Assembly (NCBI RefSeq): GCF_905220565.1
Contig: NC_059422.1
Span: 4,372,001-4,436,000 of the forward strand
Reading direction: 5' to 3'
Source: Melitaea cinxia
Taxonomy: Eukaryota > Arthropoda > Insecta > Lepidoptera > Nymphalidae
Length of the DNA: 64,000 bases
The notes beneath the pieces were generated by a model. It saw only the letters and a program-made list of their open reading frames with translations. It was not told the origin of the DNA and made no database searches. Made by a program: the position numbers and the translations under genes. Numbering within the stretch: the stretch's first letter is position 1; each line of letters starts with the position of its first letter. This document shows positions 1 through 12,800 of this stretch, in pieces.

Positions 1-874
1 GTTTTTACCGCGTCGTGTTGCATTCGTATATAATTCTCTTTGATCTTTTATCGTTGCATCATAAAAAACCTTTCCATTTACAACAGCTTTCTTAACACTT
101 TCTGTTGTACTCAAAACTCTAGGAGGTCTAACGAAAGTTGTTTCACTAACTTCTAGACTTTTATCGTTTAAAAGTTTATCTTTTTCTATATCCTCTTTAC
201 TAATTTTCTTAACAATACCTCTTCTCTCTGGTGTCGGGAAACGATTACCGAAATCGAAACTAATAAAGTCTTTATCTAGTGCAATGTTCTTTGATTCCAA
301 ATCTTTTTGAGACCTTTTTTCTATTATAAGCTTTCCGTTACGTCTAGAAGCAAGAATCCTTCCGATTGCTTCTATTTGTTTTTCCTCCGCTTCTAAAGTT
401 TTCGTATCTGCAATTTTATCGCTTTTGACATCATCTATATCAAATATTTCAAGCGAACGAGTGAAATCGTGCAACTTACCATCTATGCCTTTTATATAAT
501 CGTCATCTTCTACCTTAGCTTTCTTAGGTTTTGTGTATAACTGTGTTTTATTAACAATTTCTTTATATTCTGTAACTGTTTCGTTTTCAATTTTTGTTTC
601 ATTGACTTCCGGTTTTATAGTTGTAGTAAAATCTAAATTAATCTCTAATATATCATCGTCATCGGTTATGTTGATACGTTTTTCACTCCTCGGTCTGTCA
701 TCTATAGTTCTACTTTCAAGATCATTGCTAACAGGTTTTTCTAAATCGATTCGTTTGAAGTCTTGTCGGTTGCGTGGTAAAGGTGTACTTTGTTTGTCAG
801 TTTTTGTTTCGTTATATCTAAAGTATGTCATGTTCGGTGGCGGTCCTTTATGCAAATATGCTACTGGCCAGTAT
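1..874 (-). CDS. Exon 20: charged, sequon-rich tail (runs off the window)
   Basis: Phase 2 in. 291 codons with no stop down to position 1, where the frame ends exactly at a codon border (..RRGKN). It starts RYWPVAYLHKGPPPNMTYF and is very rich in Lys, Asp, Glu and Ile, with no Cys and seven N-x-S/T sequons (NMT, NET, NIT, NET, NET, NKT, NAT). A strong internal donor, G|GTAAGT, occurs after position 480 in phase 1, so a shorter exon 480-874 is possible. The frame stays open for about 160 codons past it in AT-rich DNA, so I favour the long exon. What follows is outside the window. Confidence 0.8.
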
Positions 875-3800
875 CTACAACATTTAAAAGAAAGGGATTT
901 ATAAAAATAGTAAGAAAAAATTCTTATCAGACAGAAAATTATTTTTGCTACAAAATATTAGATACTCTTATTATATACTGAGGCACTGTATCACTTTATT
1001 TGTTTGGTATAATCGCAATATTGATAAAATATATCGGAATCGACCACTATACGTGCTCTCCTAGATATGGTGGGCATACATACATAAATATATATATAAG
1101 GGCATACATACCACCAGACAAAGAAGAAAGAAATTTTGAAAAATCAAGTTTATTATCTCAATGGACTCGGTGATCTTTATAAAATATTATCATAATAAAT
1201 GTTTCAAACATTTTACCTTGGTACTCCAAGTTCACCACCCAAATCTTCTTCATCACGAGCGTTGACAGGTACCCAGTAGCCTGAACTGGGACGTGCTGGT
1301 TTATGTTGGTATTTTATGTGCGGTCTGTCTTCTGTGGGTACGCGGGTGAAACCTTTGAAATGAATAGATGCAGATTTATTACAAAATATAAGTATAGATA
1401 GATAATGGACAAAATTAAAAAGTTATTAAAGAATCTAATTTCTTTCTTTTATAAAGCAAGCTACAGATAATAATTACACAACAGATAAACCAAACTACAG
1501 ATAATAATTACACAACAGATAATAGATACTACTAAGCATCTTTGTTATATATTTAATGTTGTGCAGATTTTGTGGTTTAGCTGTAAGATTTTTTTATAAT
1601 ATAAACAATATTTTACTGTTTGTTACCTGGCAATGGATTTCCGTATTTATCATAATACGCTTGAGGCCCATTCTTGTATAAATCGTCCCAATATCTTCTA
1701 TCGGCTTCTGGTAGATATGTGCCATGATGTCTATCTCTTTCTTGCGTGTTATAAATTGGTTTAGAAGATTGTCTGTCTCTGTCTGGCAATTGGTTGGTTG
1801 GTCTATCTGGACGAGGTTTTACTGCTTCTATAATATAATTTTAATTTTACAAAAGAGAAAAGTCATTAAATGATTCAAGATTAATGAAGAAATCTATATT
1901 TTTGTCAAGGTTATCTTACTTACCCCTATATCCTTGTGAGGGATGTGGTCCTTTATGTTGATGATAGGGATAATATTTCTCGCTACAAGGACGCCATTGA
2001 TCTTGCGCTGGACCTACATAGCACCTGTAAGAAGAATTGTGTGTTGTAGTTAAATATTATTTTTTAGTAGCGGTTTAGTTAGGTTTTAATTTCATCTTCC
2101 ATATTGTGTGGCCTAGTTGTACAATATAAAAATAGCGGTCTAGTGAGTGCCATAAACACTCCTAAACACCGGTGGTTTGCTTTTCGATTCCCGCTTGTGA
2201 TGGTTATTTGTATCTGTGCAAATATTTGTTTCCTTGTTGGATGTCTGTTCTTGTGGGTCTCCTCACCGTGCCTCGGAAAGCACGTTGAGCCATCAGTCCC
2301 GGTTATTATTATAGACACCTGTTCAGTCCTATATAAAAATTAATTTTTGAATGTTTTATAACAATTATACTCACCATGGTTTTTTGAAACCTTCGCTGTA
2401 TCCACATCTATGTGTTGGGGCACAACAGTAATCCCATGAACCTATTATTTAAAACGAATCGTTACATTTTGTAAGTCTTTAAATTTTTCTTAAGTTCTTT
2501 AAATATTAAACAATTCTATAATCTAAAAATATGTAAATGAAAATGAATCATAAAATTTGTTGCTAAACGCAAAACTCGCGCACAGCTGGAATAACTCTAA
2601 ATGTATTTTTTAAAGTTTGGTCATAATTTGTGAAAGTTTTTTACGGGAATGTAAAATCAAAACATTATTTCAATCGTACATGATTGGCGATTAACAAGAC
2701 TGTAAAAATAAAAACTGATATAATTGAATTAGTAGATTAAAAAGAGCTTAAAAGAAATGATAAGGAACTAATCAATGATAAGGAACTTACCAATTTCCCC
2801 AGCTTCCGGTTCGCAAGCCCAATGTCCTGCGATAACGTTCTGTTCACACGACGTTCCCTTCCTACATGGAAACCCTGACACCGTGTAGTGACGCCATGAC
2901 AATGACACTGGTGGTAGGCATAGAAAAATAATAATTTTTTATTTTTCCAAAAAAAATGATTTAAGATGACTTATTTTTAGACATTGTAGTTACTTTTAAT
3001 TTGCATAATTTATTAAAGGTAGAATATTTAAAACTGTGTCAGTTAAGTACTATTAACATTTTTTGTCAAATTAACGGTAATCCAGTAAAGTGTTTACCTA
3101 AATATTTACTTTTCTTCTAAATAATTATGCGTAAAAATAAAGGAATTTATTTTCAAATACCAATTTGTAAGTCCAAATAAAAGCTGAACTTACATGGCTC
3201 TTCAACTTCATTAACCGGTATATAAGGTTTCGTTGGTCTTGGCGGTCTAAATCCAAAATCTTGTCCTGATGCACCATACGGTGGCCTATAACCAGGATCA
3301 GATAGATAACCTGGCTTACGATCCGGTTTGGGAATAGGTCCATATGGTCTTAAGTAGCTTGGTTTTACACCAGGTTCTATAACATCGTAACTGGGTTTTA
3401 TGGGTGGTCCACTGTATCCGATGGGTCCACTGGGTCCAGTTGGTCTACTTGGTCCACTGGATCCACTATGACCACTAGGAGGCCTTGGTATACTGGGTCC
3501 ACTTGGTGGTCCACTAGGGCCAGAAATACCAGGACCACTTTCAGGCACATAACCCGGTTTGAAAGTATCATGTAAATAGGGTTTAGCTGGCCCGGATAGA
3601 TCGAAACCTGGTTTGTAACCGGATCCAGTTGCTGGTACGTAAGGTTTCGGTGGATCAGAATAACTAGGACCGCTTGGACCGGAACTTGAAATGTAGGTTT
3701 CTGAAAAAAATTGATGAGTGATTTCTGTTAAAATATTTTATAATATCGTGTCATAAGCCGACTTAAAAAAAAAATTGGATGAGGTTCCAAATTCGACTGT

Positions 3801-6800
3801 ATGTATTATATTTTTATGTAATGTATCATAACAATTTTCTGTGTATTTTGATGATTCCTTTTTTATTTCTAACCTGGTGTTGGTTATATCATGCGATTGC
3901 ATTTAAATTTAATCAAGATGACGATTAGTTTTTTAGTTCATAAAAACATAATTGACTTTTATATTATTAATTATTGATGTTAACTCAAATCTATTTTTCT
4001 TTTCGATTCAAACAATCATATTGAGTGTTTTTAAATTAATGTTACCTGGTGGAGGTGGTGGTAGATCTGGTCCAGAAGCAGAAACAGGATACGATCCTTC
4101 TATAGGATGAGGTACTTCTAATGTTGGTACACTAAATTACAGAAGATAATATGATACGAAACCTTATTTTTAAAAGCAAAAGGTAATTCGCTTCAGCCTG
4201 TAATATCCCACTACTGGACATAGGCTTCTTTCCCCATATAGGAGAAGGATGAAAGCTTAAACCAATGTATCCCAAAGGTAATTATTCAAACTATAATAAA
4301 CATATTTTATAATTTTCTAGAGGTTCCAAGACAGATAATAGACATTTAATTACTTTAATTTGAATGAATTAAAAAGACAATATACTTATCATTATGCAAT
4401 AAATATTTAAAATCTTAAGGAGATCGTAACATATACACACCTATGAAGTAAATAAGACCTTCAAGACTTAGTGGCACATCATTTGAGATGGTTCTAAAGA
4501 ATTTTTAGAAAGAATTTAGGAGAAATTCTACAGAAAAATTTAGTTCAAATCACCACCAAACTAACCAAACTGTCCAAAACTAAAATCTTGTGCACAAATT
4601 AGCTAAATTTATCGTGGTATCCAATTTCGGGAAAAGAACTAAATTCCTTTAATATATTATTATATCACAAAATACTTACTCATATTCCTCTTTCCCATGC
4701 ACTTTCCTCCAACACTGTCCATTGAACAGATCGAAAGCGAACAGAAGATCGTCAGCTGAGTGTGTGTAGTCAACTCCTCTTTGGAGATCAAACATGCGAA
4801 TCTCGGAAAGTAAGCAGTTCTCTGAATCTGGCGGTGAATGGGTGCTGGAAGGGATTTTGGGTTATAGTTTAACTATTACATTATATGGTCGCTGTAAATT
4901 ATCTGAAACGTCAGATATCTAAAAAACTTAATAAACCACAATGAAATCCGTAAAACCTGATTCATTATAATGGGTGGAATTCGCGTAAACATTAAAAAAC
5001 AATATTTAGTTTAGCTATTTTCATTTATTTGTCGAAGAGTGTATTGCTTTTGGGTATATTATCAATTACTTATTATTATTCATATTACTAGGTGAAATTT
5101 CGTTATAAATTGATATTGCTTCCATTAACTTTTGAAGTCATTGTTAGTTAGTTAACTATTTTTGATATTAAATAGTGCTGGATTGTTGGAAAGAGTTTTA
5201 TTTAAAGCAAGATTAACAAAGTAAACAAAAGATACACCAAAGAAACAAAATCAGTAAAAGAGAAAATGAAAACACGTTCTTGACGATTTTTACAAAATAA
5301 ATATAAAAATCTCAGTAAGAATATCTTTTAGGTGGGGCATAATTTTTATGCACATTTATTTAACAATAAAAACACAACTAACGCAAATTGATATGTGAAC
5401 CTTTGTAGTTATGGCTATAAATAAAAAAGACACAAACTAATCATATTTTAAGAAAAGTTGAATTCATCACAATAACAAATTAAGATTTAAGATCTAATAA
5501 GCTTAAACGTGCTACAAATCTCCCACAGAGGCAATAGCTTACCCAATTATGTAAGAAATTCCTGTAAAAGACCCAAATTCATATTTTACACATACCTGTA
5601 AGAGAAACTAAGACATCTGAATGGAGCATCAGAGCAAGCTCTACCGCAAGCCCTCTCATCTTCAGCGTGGGCTGTTCCTTTGATAGCACTTGATAATAGC
5701 TTTGCTGATTTTTCATATTGTAGATAACATTCTAAAAGTATATTAACAACTTTATGCTATTACTTATGTTCTTTGATTCGATTTAGGTGTATATTTGAAT
5801 GAAATGAGTCATTATCTAAAATATTAAGGGTATTTATTTTCGTCTGGATCATTTGGTTTTATTTTGACAATAAAATAAAAACCCTGATTCTCCTTGTATT
5901 TATGGTAACTGATTCAAACCATGTAAATCTCATACAGTCATGTTTCAAAAGATGATATAACATGAAATCTAACATGAAAATAAATACCAAAGTCATATGT
6001 ATCGATTACGATTTTACTTTGTGACAATATTTTCTAAATAAGTAATGTCAGTAAACTAAAAAATTTGCTGAATCTAATATTAAGATACGATTCAATCATC
6101 CTCAGGTCTGACTCTATTAATGTATTGCTTCTATTTTTAATATCATTCAAAAATCTGCTTACTGTTGCTGGAATAGGCTTTAAAACATCACTCTACAATT
6201 CGCAGCAAAACACGAAGTTTGATTACGTATAATATCTGACGATTCAAGTTTTAAGTATTTTAAAGATGAAACTCACGTGGTTCGCGATTAACATCATCAT
6301 ATAGAGCAGGTTCACATCCTCGGCCGTAGTTACCTCTGGCATATAGCTCATGTTTACTAGGTCTCAAGCCGTGTCCTAGATCTAGGGAGGTAGGAGGCGA
6401 GGATGTTAGAAGACAGTTTTCAAGATCATCTCCTATTGTCGGTGGGTCGAATCTGCAAATCCAAAATATCTTTGTCATTATTGAATTTAGTTTCCTAATT
6501 ATAAGAAACATTAAATGATGTTTGACTTTCATTAAAAAAAAAAAGTGTTTCCAATGAGATTTCTTTGAAAGTAAGCATCTAACTTGTAAAAGCGTTTAGA
6601 TGGTGATAATATAAATTCAAATTTCTATAGTTTTAAGTTTGATATGAACAGAAATAACATATTGACATATACAAAAATTAAAATAATACCTAACAATCCA
6701 AAAAATTTACTGGAAAATAAATGAATGGAATTGACATTGATATTGACAAGAATAAAGAACAAGCAATTAAAACAAAAACATTGCAAGATAATTTACCTAA

Positions 6801-9800
6801 GAAAAAAAATTCACTAGAAATTAATAAAACTAAAGCAGAAATCAATCAAAAATGATAAAAATGATGATACTAATACAAAACCTGAAACTAAATCCTCTAC
6901 AGAAGAAGTTGTGAGCTCTGATGCACTCGGCTTCGCAAGCTCCAAGACCAGTAACAGTTAGGGAAGCTCGAACAGCTTGATCAGTTACAGCCGAACCTGA
7001 TCTTACATGCCAGAAGCATTCTACGGAAAACATTTAACTGTTAATTATTTTGTAGCATTATATAGAATTACCAATTGCTACGAACACTATATTGCATTTC
7101 AATAAATATTTGTTCCTTTTTTATGCGAATAGTGTGGCAAACAAGCTCACGGTCCATGTGACGGTGAGCTGTTACCGTAGCTTATAGACACCAGCAACAT
7201 CAACAGCATCACAAACATGTTGCCATCCCTACCCCTGACTCTTTCTAAGAGCTTGGCTATTATACCCACTAAAGGAACACAATAATGCTTGACAGCAGTA
7301 TTATTTAGCTATGATCTTCTGTAAAGTACTTTCTCAGGTAGGCTGTCATAGATTTTGAGCAGGGTATTTCCTCCTATGCTTTACGTCAAAAATAATTCTG
7401 ATCTGAGCGTATAACCCCCTTGAGTCACTCCGCTGTGCTTCAGAGAGCACATAAACCCGTCAGTCGCGATTGTTATCATAGATATTTCATAGCGATCGTT
7501 ACCACCATTAACTTACAATGGAGTGACGATACGGTCAGGCTAAAATCCTGCTCCCATAGGTAGTAGAGGGTTTAGGTCAGCAGTTGGACGTTTACAAGCA
7601 TGTTTTTTTTTTTAATTTTCCTTTTTTGTTATTTTAATTCTCTATTTTTATGTTTCTGTTTGAAGTTTATAATTTAACAAAAAATTGGAATATTTCATCA
7701 TACCACTCTCAACCCAAGGTTTCGTGCTGATAGTGAGACAGTCCTGATGTAAAGGCATAGCGTATACGTCTGAATCACTATCCGCTGACATTTCTAAGCC
7801 TCTGTACGGACGCTCGCTAAGGAAGCAATTGTCAGATCCTGGAGCACTGGAATACCTGAAAGAATATAGAAGAAAATATATAATATGTGTAAGAAATATT
7901 TGGTTCTTTGTACAGTTTTATAGTTATTAATTCGGATTTATTGATTATTTTTCCATTAAAACAGTTAAAGTAACGGTACGAATAAAATTTAAATCTGACG
8001 TGACCACGAATGAACCACGAAACGTAGGACTCTAAGATACGTAGCAGTAGATAGTTGTTAAAATGATTGAGATGATCTATTGGATGAAACATATTATGGA
8101 TCTAATAGAGTAGTGGTAGAAAAGTTAAAATTTAAACTAGTATCGGTGAACTATTAAGTGGTATCCAAAAAATTGATCCATGCTTGCCGCTTTAAAGCAA
8201 TGTCAGGAGAGTAAATCTAACAATCCATAGCGGAGCAAGAAAAGGAGGTCTCATACCTATTTAGGAAAACACCAACAATGATCCTCAGTAGAAGAAATCT
8301 TAAGCCAGAAGTGGAGCAAAAAAACAAACATTTAAAATGTTTGTTCATATAAAAAGGCTATTATTTACAATCGAGAAGCGATAACTATTGTCACTTATAA
8401 ATAGCGTGATGAAATATAAAAAAAAACCTTATTTCATTAACTAACTTAAACTACGGTGTATAATAGTAGTCTGAAAACAATGTACTTTTTATGAAACTTT
8501 TTTAATAATTTAAAATTAAATGGATGTTCTAAATTTGAATGTATTTTTTATGTGTATCTTTTTACTGAGTATACATTTTGATGATTTTTTTTATTCGAAA
8601 TCAGGTTTTTGTAATGTGGTCACAAGTAAATTTCAGCTTATTTTGACGAGTCATTTTTGAGTTATTCCGAATAATGTGTATTGTAGGTTGTATAATTGTC
8701 AACATACTTTATTAATTATCCAATTTTCTGAGGCATAAAATCATAAAGTTGATTTTAACTCCTCGAATAAATTACCTGAAGCTGTATGAGACACATTTAA
8801 ACTCTCTCTCGTTAAAGCAAGCCGCTTCACACTCGACTACGTTGTGGGCATGTAGAGATCGTCGGATGGCTCCAGAACCTAGAGACATACCTGGACGGCG
8901 TCGGGACGAACAATCTAGAAGGAATTAGATATATATAAATACAAAATGAATCGCTAAATGTGTTACAGCAATAAATCCGAGAAAGAGCTTTACCAATTCC
9001 AGCCAATATTTTGTCTAAAGCTTTTTATACTATGTAGAAGGTTTTTACGGAATGAAAAATTATGAAAATTGTGCATAAAATTGGTAAATTTCAGAAAACG
9101 TTACGATTGTATAAACTACGCGTATAAAAGTTCACAAGACGGCACCATATTTGTCGAATCATGTTGTTATAATGCAATTTTATCAAGCTTACGATGTGTT
9201 GTAAGTATATGTTTATTTAAGCATCCTAATCATAATATTTACTTGTTACATTCTTTAAACTGTATTTTTATTCATCACTTCAGCCTTTCGCAGTCCACTG
9301 CTGGACATAGGCCTCCACAAGTTTGCGCCAAAAACGGCGAACTCATGTGTTTTGCCCATAGTCAACCACGCTGGGCAGGCGGGTTGGTGAATGACATTTT
9401 TATTACATGTATGTTATTCATTATTTAGTGGTGTGACACGAACGTTGTGGTTTTAACGCATGGTAAACTTGGAATGTGTGGAACATTTTTTTTAATATAT
9501 GTACTTTTGTGAAACTTGAAAACGGTGTTATGAATAGTATTAAAACCGTGTCGTCCAAAATGTACTAAACTGATTCGAAAATTACATATACCCAATTAAC
9601 TATGTACATTCCCTTCCGCTTTCAATAAGGCAATCTCCAATGCAATCTTATTTTAAGCAACGCCTTAAAAAGCATTATACGTCGCTCATTAAGTCATAAC
9701 TGTCGTGATTTATAGTTTACTTTATATGTATATATTTATATAAGTGTATGTATATATGTAATATATATGTTTATGTATCTGTATTTTATATATTATATAC

Positions 9801-12800
9801 TAAAATATTTACTTATTTATATATAAGTTTTTTATATTTATGTAAGTCTATCATATTATAGTTTATATCTACGTATGTCTGATAATGCCTCGTATTTTTA
9901 ATATTAAACATGTAAACAATTTGTTTAACGTTATTTATTATTGATTTTTCCTCCTTAATATGTGCAAACTACCAACCACCCAAAGGTTATCTGGAAGAAA
10001 TCGCTATTTAGCGATAAGATCGCCTTTGTACATCTTGTATTGTATCTTTCTTTATATGTGTCTATATTTCTATGTACATTAAGAATAAATAAATAAATAC
10101 ATTATTTCCATACAAATAATTAATGAAGTCTAACTTTTAGTGGCGAACCACGTGACATCATATCGTTGAAAACCACTAAACGTAAGTAACTAAAAAATTG
10201 AGTACAAAATGGAAATTCAACCTAAAACGGTCTGCTAATGAGTGAAAATATAGGAGTTTTACTATTTGTCAAATTTCTAATTTCCAACTTAAGTATAATG
10301 TACCAAACTTTTACTTCGTGTTAATTTTCTAAAACACGTCTAAGCACCGACGCTATAATTTGTACCTTTAGTGGTTGTTTCATCACTTCTGCCTTCGGGT
10401 TCGAAGTAAAATGATTTATCATGATCATAATGCGACTCTCTGTCCAGGTCTTTCCAGAAGCTTCCAGAACTATTCCACCTTCCTTTCTTCCAAGACCCGT
10501 ATCCATAGCCATAGTCTTCGAAACTGCTGTCTTTTCTTAGGCTATAGTAGTCAAAGTCTTTTTCATCGTTATAGTGTCTCACTCCATGATACTGATTGTA
10601 TTTCTTTACATCAGATAGCCTCCAATGGTTGACTGAGTTGTGGTAATCCTTTCTGTCTTTGTAATAGCTGTCATAGCCTCCGTAAGACCCTCCATATTGT
10701 CCATAATTATCCTGATCGTCATATGTTTTACTTAGACCTGTAAAAAAGAAATGTTATATGATAGAATGCTACGTTTTAATTATTAACGCAATAAACTAAT
10801 TATTCGTTATTATTAAATATTATTTTCTTATTCATTTTTTTTTTCATCCAAACTACATTAAAATGAGATATTTCTCCAAAATGACCTCTTCAACTATATT
10901 ATTTATTTTTAGAATATTTTTAATTGGTAAAAGGACATACAATTTAAATTTTATATTTATTTTAAATATATATACTTTTATACGTAATTATTAATTAATT
11001 TTAAAATGCGTAGCTACGTATTTGTCTGTTACTTTTTATCGAAATCGTAACTACTTAGAGCAATTCAAAAATATTTAAATTAACTTTACTTAAATGAAAT
11101 TAACATAATTTTCGTTACGGTGACTCATCAAATAATATTATATCTTTATTTGCAAGTAATATTAATTTTCAACGATAAAACTTGCCGAGCAATGTCTTGT
11201 CAAGTGAATATTGCTTTATTTTTCAAGAAGGCGCAGCAATTGTTGTAATAATTATAACACGTATTTTAAGTTCAGTTTGCGATTTGTTGATAAACGTCTA
11301 TCGAAATATGCCCAAGAATTTAACAATTAAAATGCTTATTTTAGACTGTACATATTCCGGCATATGAGTCATTCATTTTTATTTTAGTTCAGGAAAAATA
11401 AAAACAACACACAAGCTTAAACACAGTTTATTTAATATCATTTTTATGCTGTAACTAGCTGTGATTCTTAGCCTAATTCTACAAGGAAAAGAACAACAGC
11501 ATTTCTGCAGAAATTTAAAAATCTTAATGAGACTAGAACTTCATACACATAACTTACCAATTTGATAGGGTACATAAAATTGGTCTTCGTAGTGCTTATT
11601 ATAACTTTGCATTCTTTTCTCGTCATAGAACCTATTATAACTCTTATAGCCTTCTGCCCAGTCCATTCTATCTCTCCATTGATTCTGATGCCCTGATGGT
11701 ATCTGAGCTGGCTTCGACGATAAATAACCAGAATGTAAAAGACTAGGTCCTCTTAGGGTTTCTGGGCAATATGGTTCTAGGCTATTCCTATCTAGTTCAT
11801 AAAAGTCATAGTCTTTATCTTCCACGAAATCTTGGCGAAGATCGAAGGCCTCTATCGGTTTCGTCATCAGCTCGCATAAACCTTTGCCTCGGAAACTGGG
11901 GTCCAATCTGTTACAAGCGAAAAACATATTAAATAAAAATGAAACTCGTAAAAAGAAATGGTGGTACGACCACCTGGTCAGCTAGTTGTAAATAAGGTAA
12001 CAATATGAAACAATATTTTCCCCAGTACTTAATTTGCCTTTTTTATATTTTGTTAAATAACTTATCGAGAACACTTCATCATCCTCGTGGAAAAAAAGGA
12101 AGAGAGACTAAAGTGACATTATCAGCTCTGTTGTGGGGTTGAAGGGTTGCGTGGTGGCGTCTCCTTTGCGCCAGTCACCTCCCGCGTAACCCACTCCCGC
12201 AAGTGGTAGAGAGATCCGCAGTAGCCAGTCGTAGCTGACGTTCCACAGGGTCGGTCCAAGCGTGGAACCCAGTGGAACACCACACCCAACGCGACTTCGA
12301 TACAATCGAATGTCGCCACCCTCCCAGAGGATCTCTCTCTCGTAAAGGTACGCCTCCAACAGCTTCTGAAGATAAGGGGGCACTTTATGGTACTTTAGTG
12401 CCTCCGAAATCGTCTCCATGGGAATGATGTTCAATGCGTTTGCCACGTCCAGCGTGATGGCCAGAAGTACGTCACCACTGGCCACTGCCTCCGCGGAGAG
12501 ATACCTCGGGACGTTCAGGGCGTCCAAGGTGGAACGGCCCACCCTGAATCCGAATTGCGCGTCCGACAAACCTTACCTCGGCTCGTTGAAGTGCCGGACG
12601 AGACGGTCTGCGAGAATATTCTCAAGTAACTTGGCTGTCTCGTCCAGCACCACAATTAGCCTGTATGCAGAGGGAGAATCAGGAGGGCGACCCTCCTTGC
12701 GTATCAGGCACAATTAGTACGTCTTCTAGGGATTCAGAAACTGTCCGGTAGTGAGGCACTTGTCGAAAAGTCTCCGAAGCTTTCCTTTCAGATGCTCCAA

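Larger units (their letters stand above)
875..11557. other. Introns between exons 5 and 20
   Basis: Most of these introns are 100-900 bases; the largest (8915-10365) is 1.45 kb. Apart from the repeats listed separately, there is a SINE fragment at 4193-4268 and inverted-repeat-family relics at 3770-4020 and 8510-8695. The rest is plain AT-rich intron DNA in which I see nothing. Confidence 0.7.

Noticed and set aside
533..904. 123-residue plus-strand open frame
   Set aside because: Antisense shadow of exon 20, which is phase-matched to the gene and open to the window edge.
3194..3700. True collagen triple-helix domain
   Set aside because: The Gly-X-Y register is short and often broken; the region is better described as Pro/Gly/Ser-rich.
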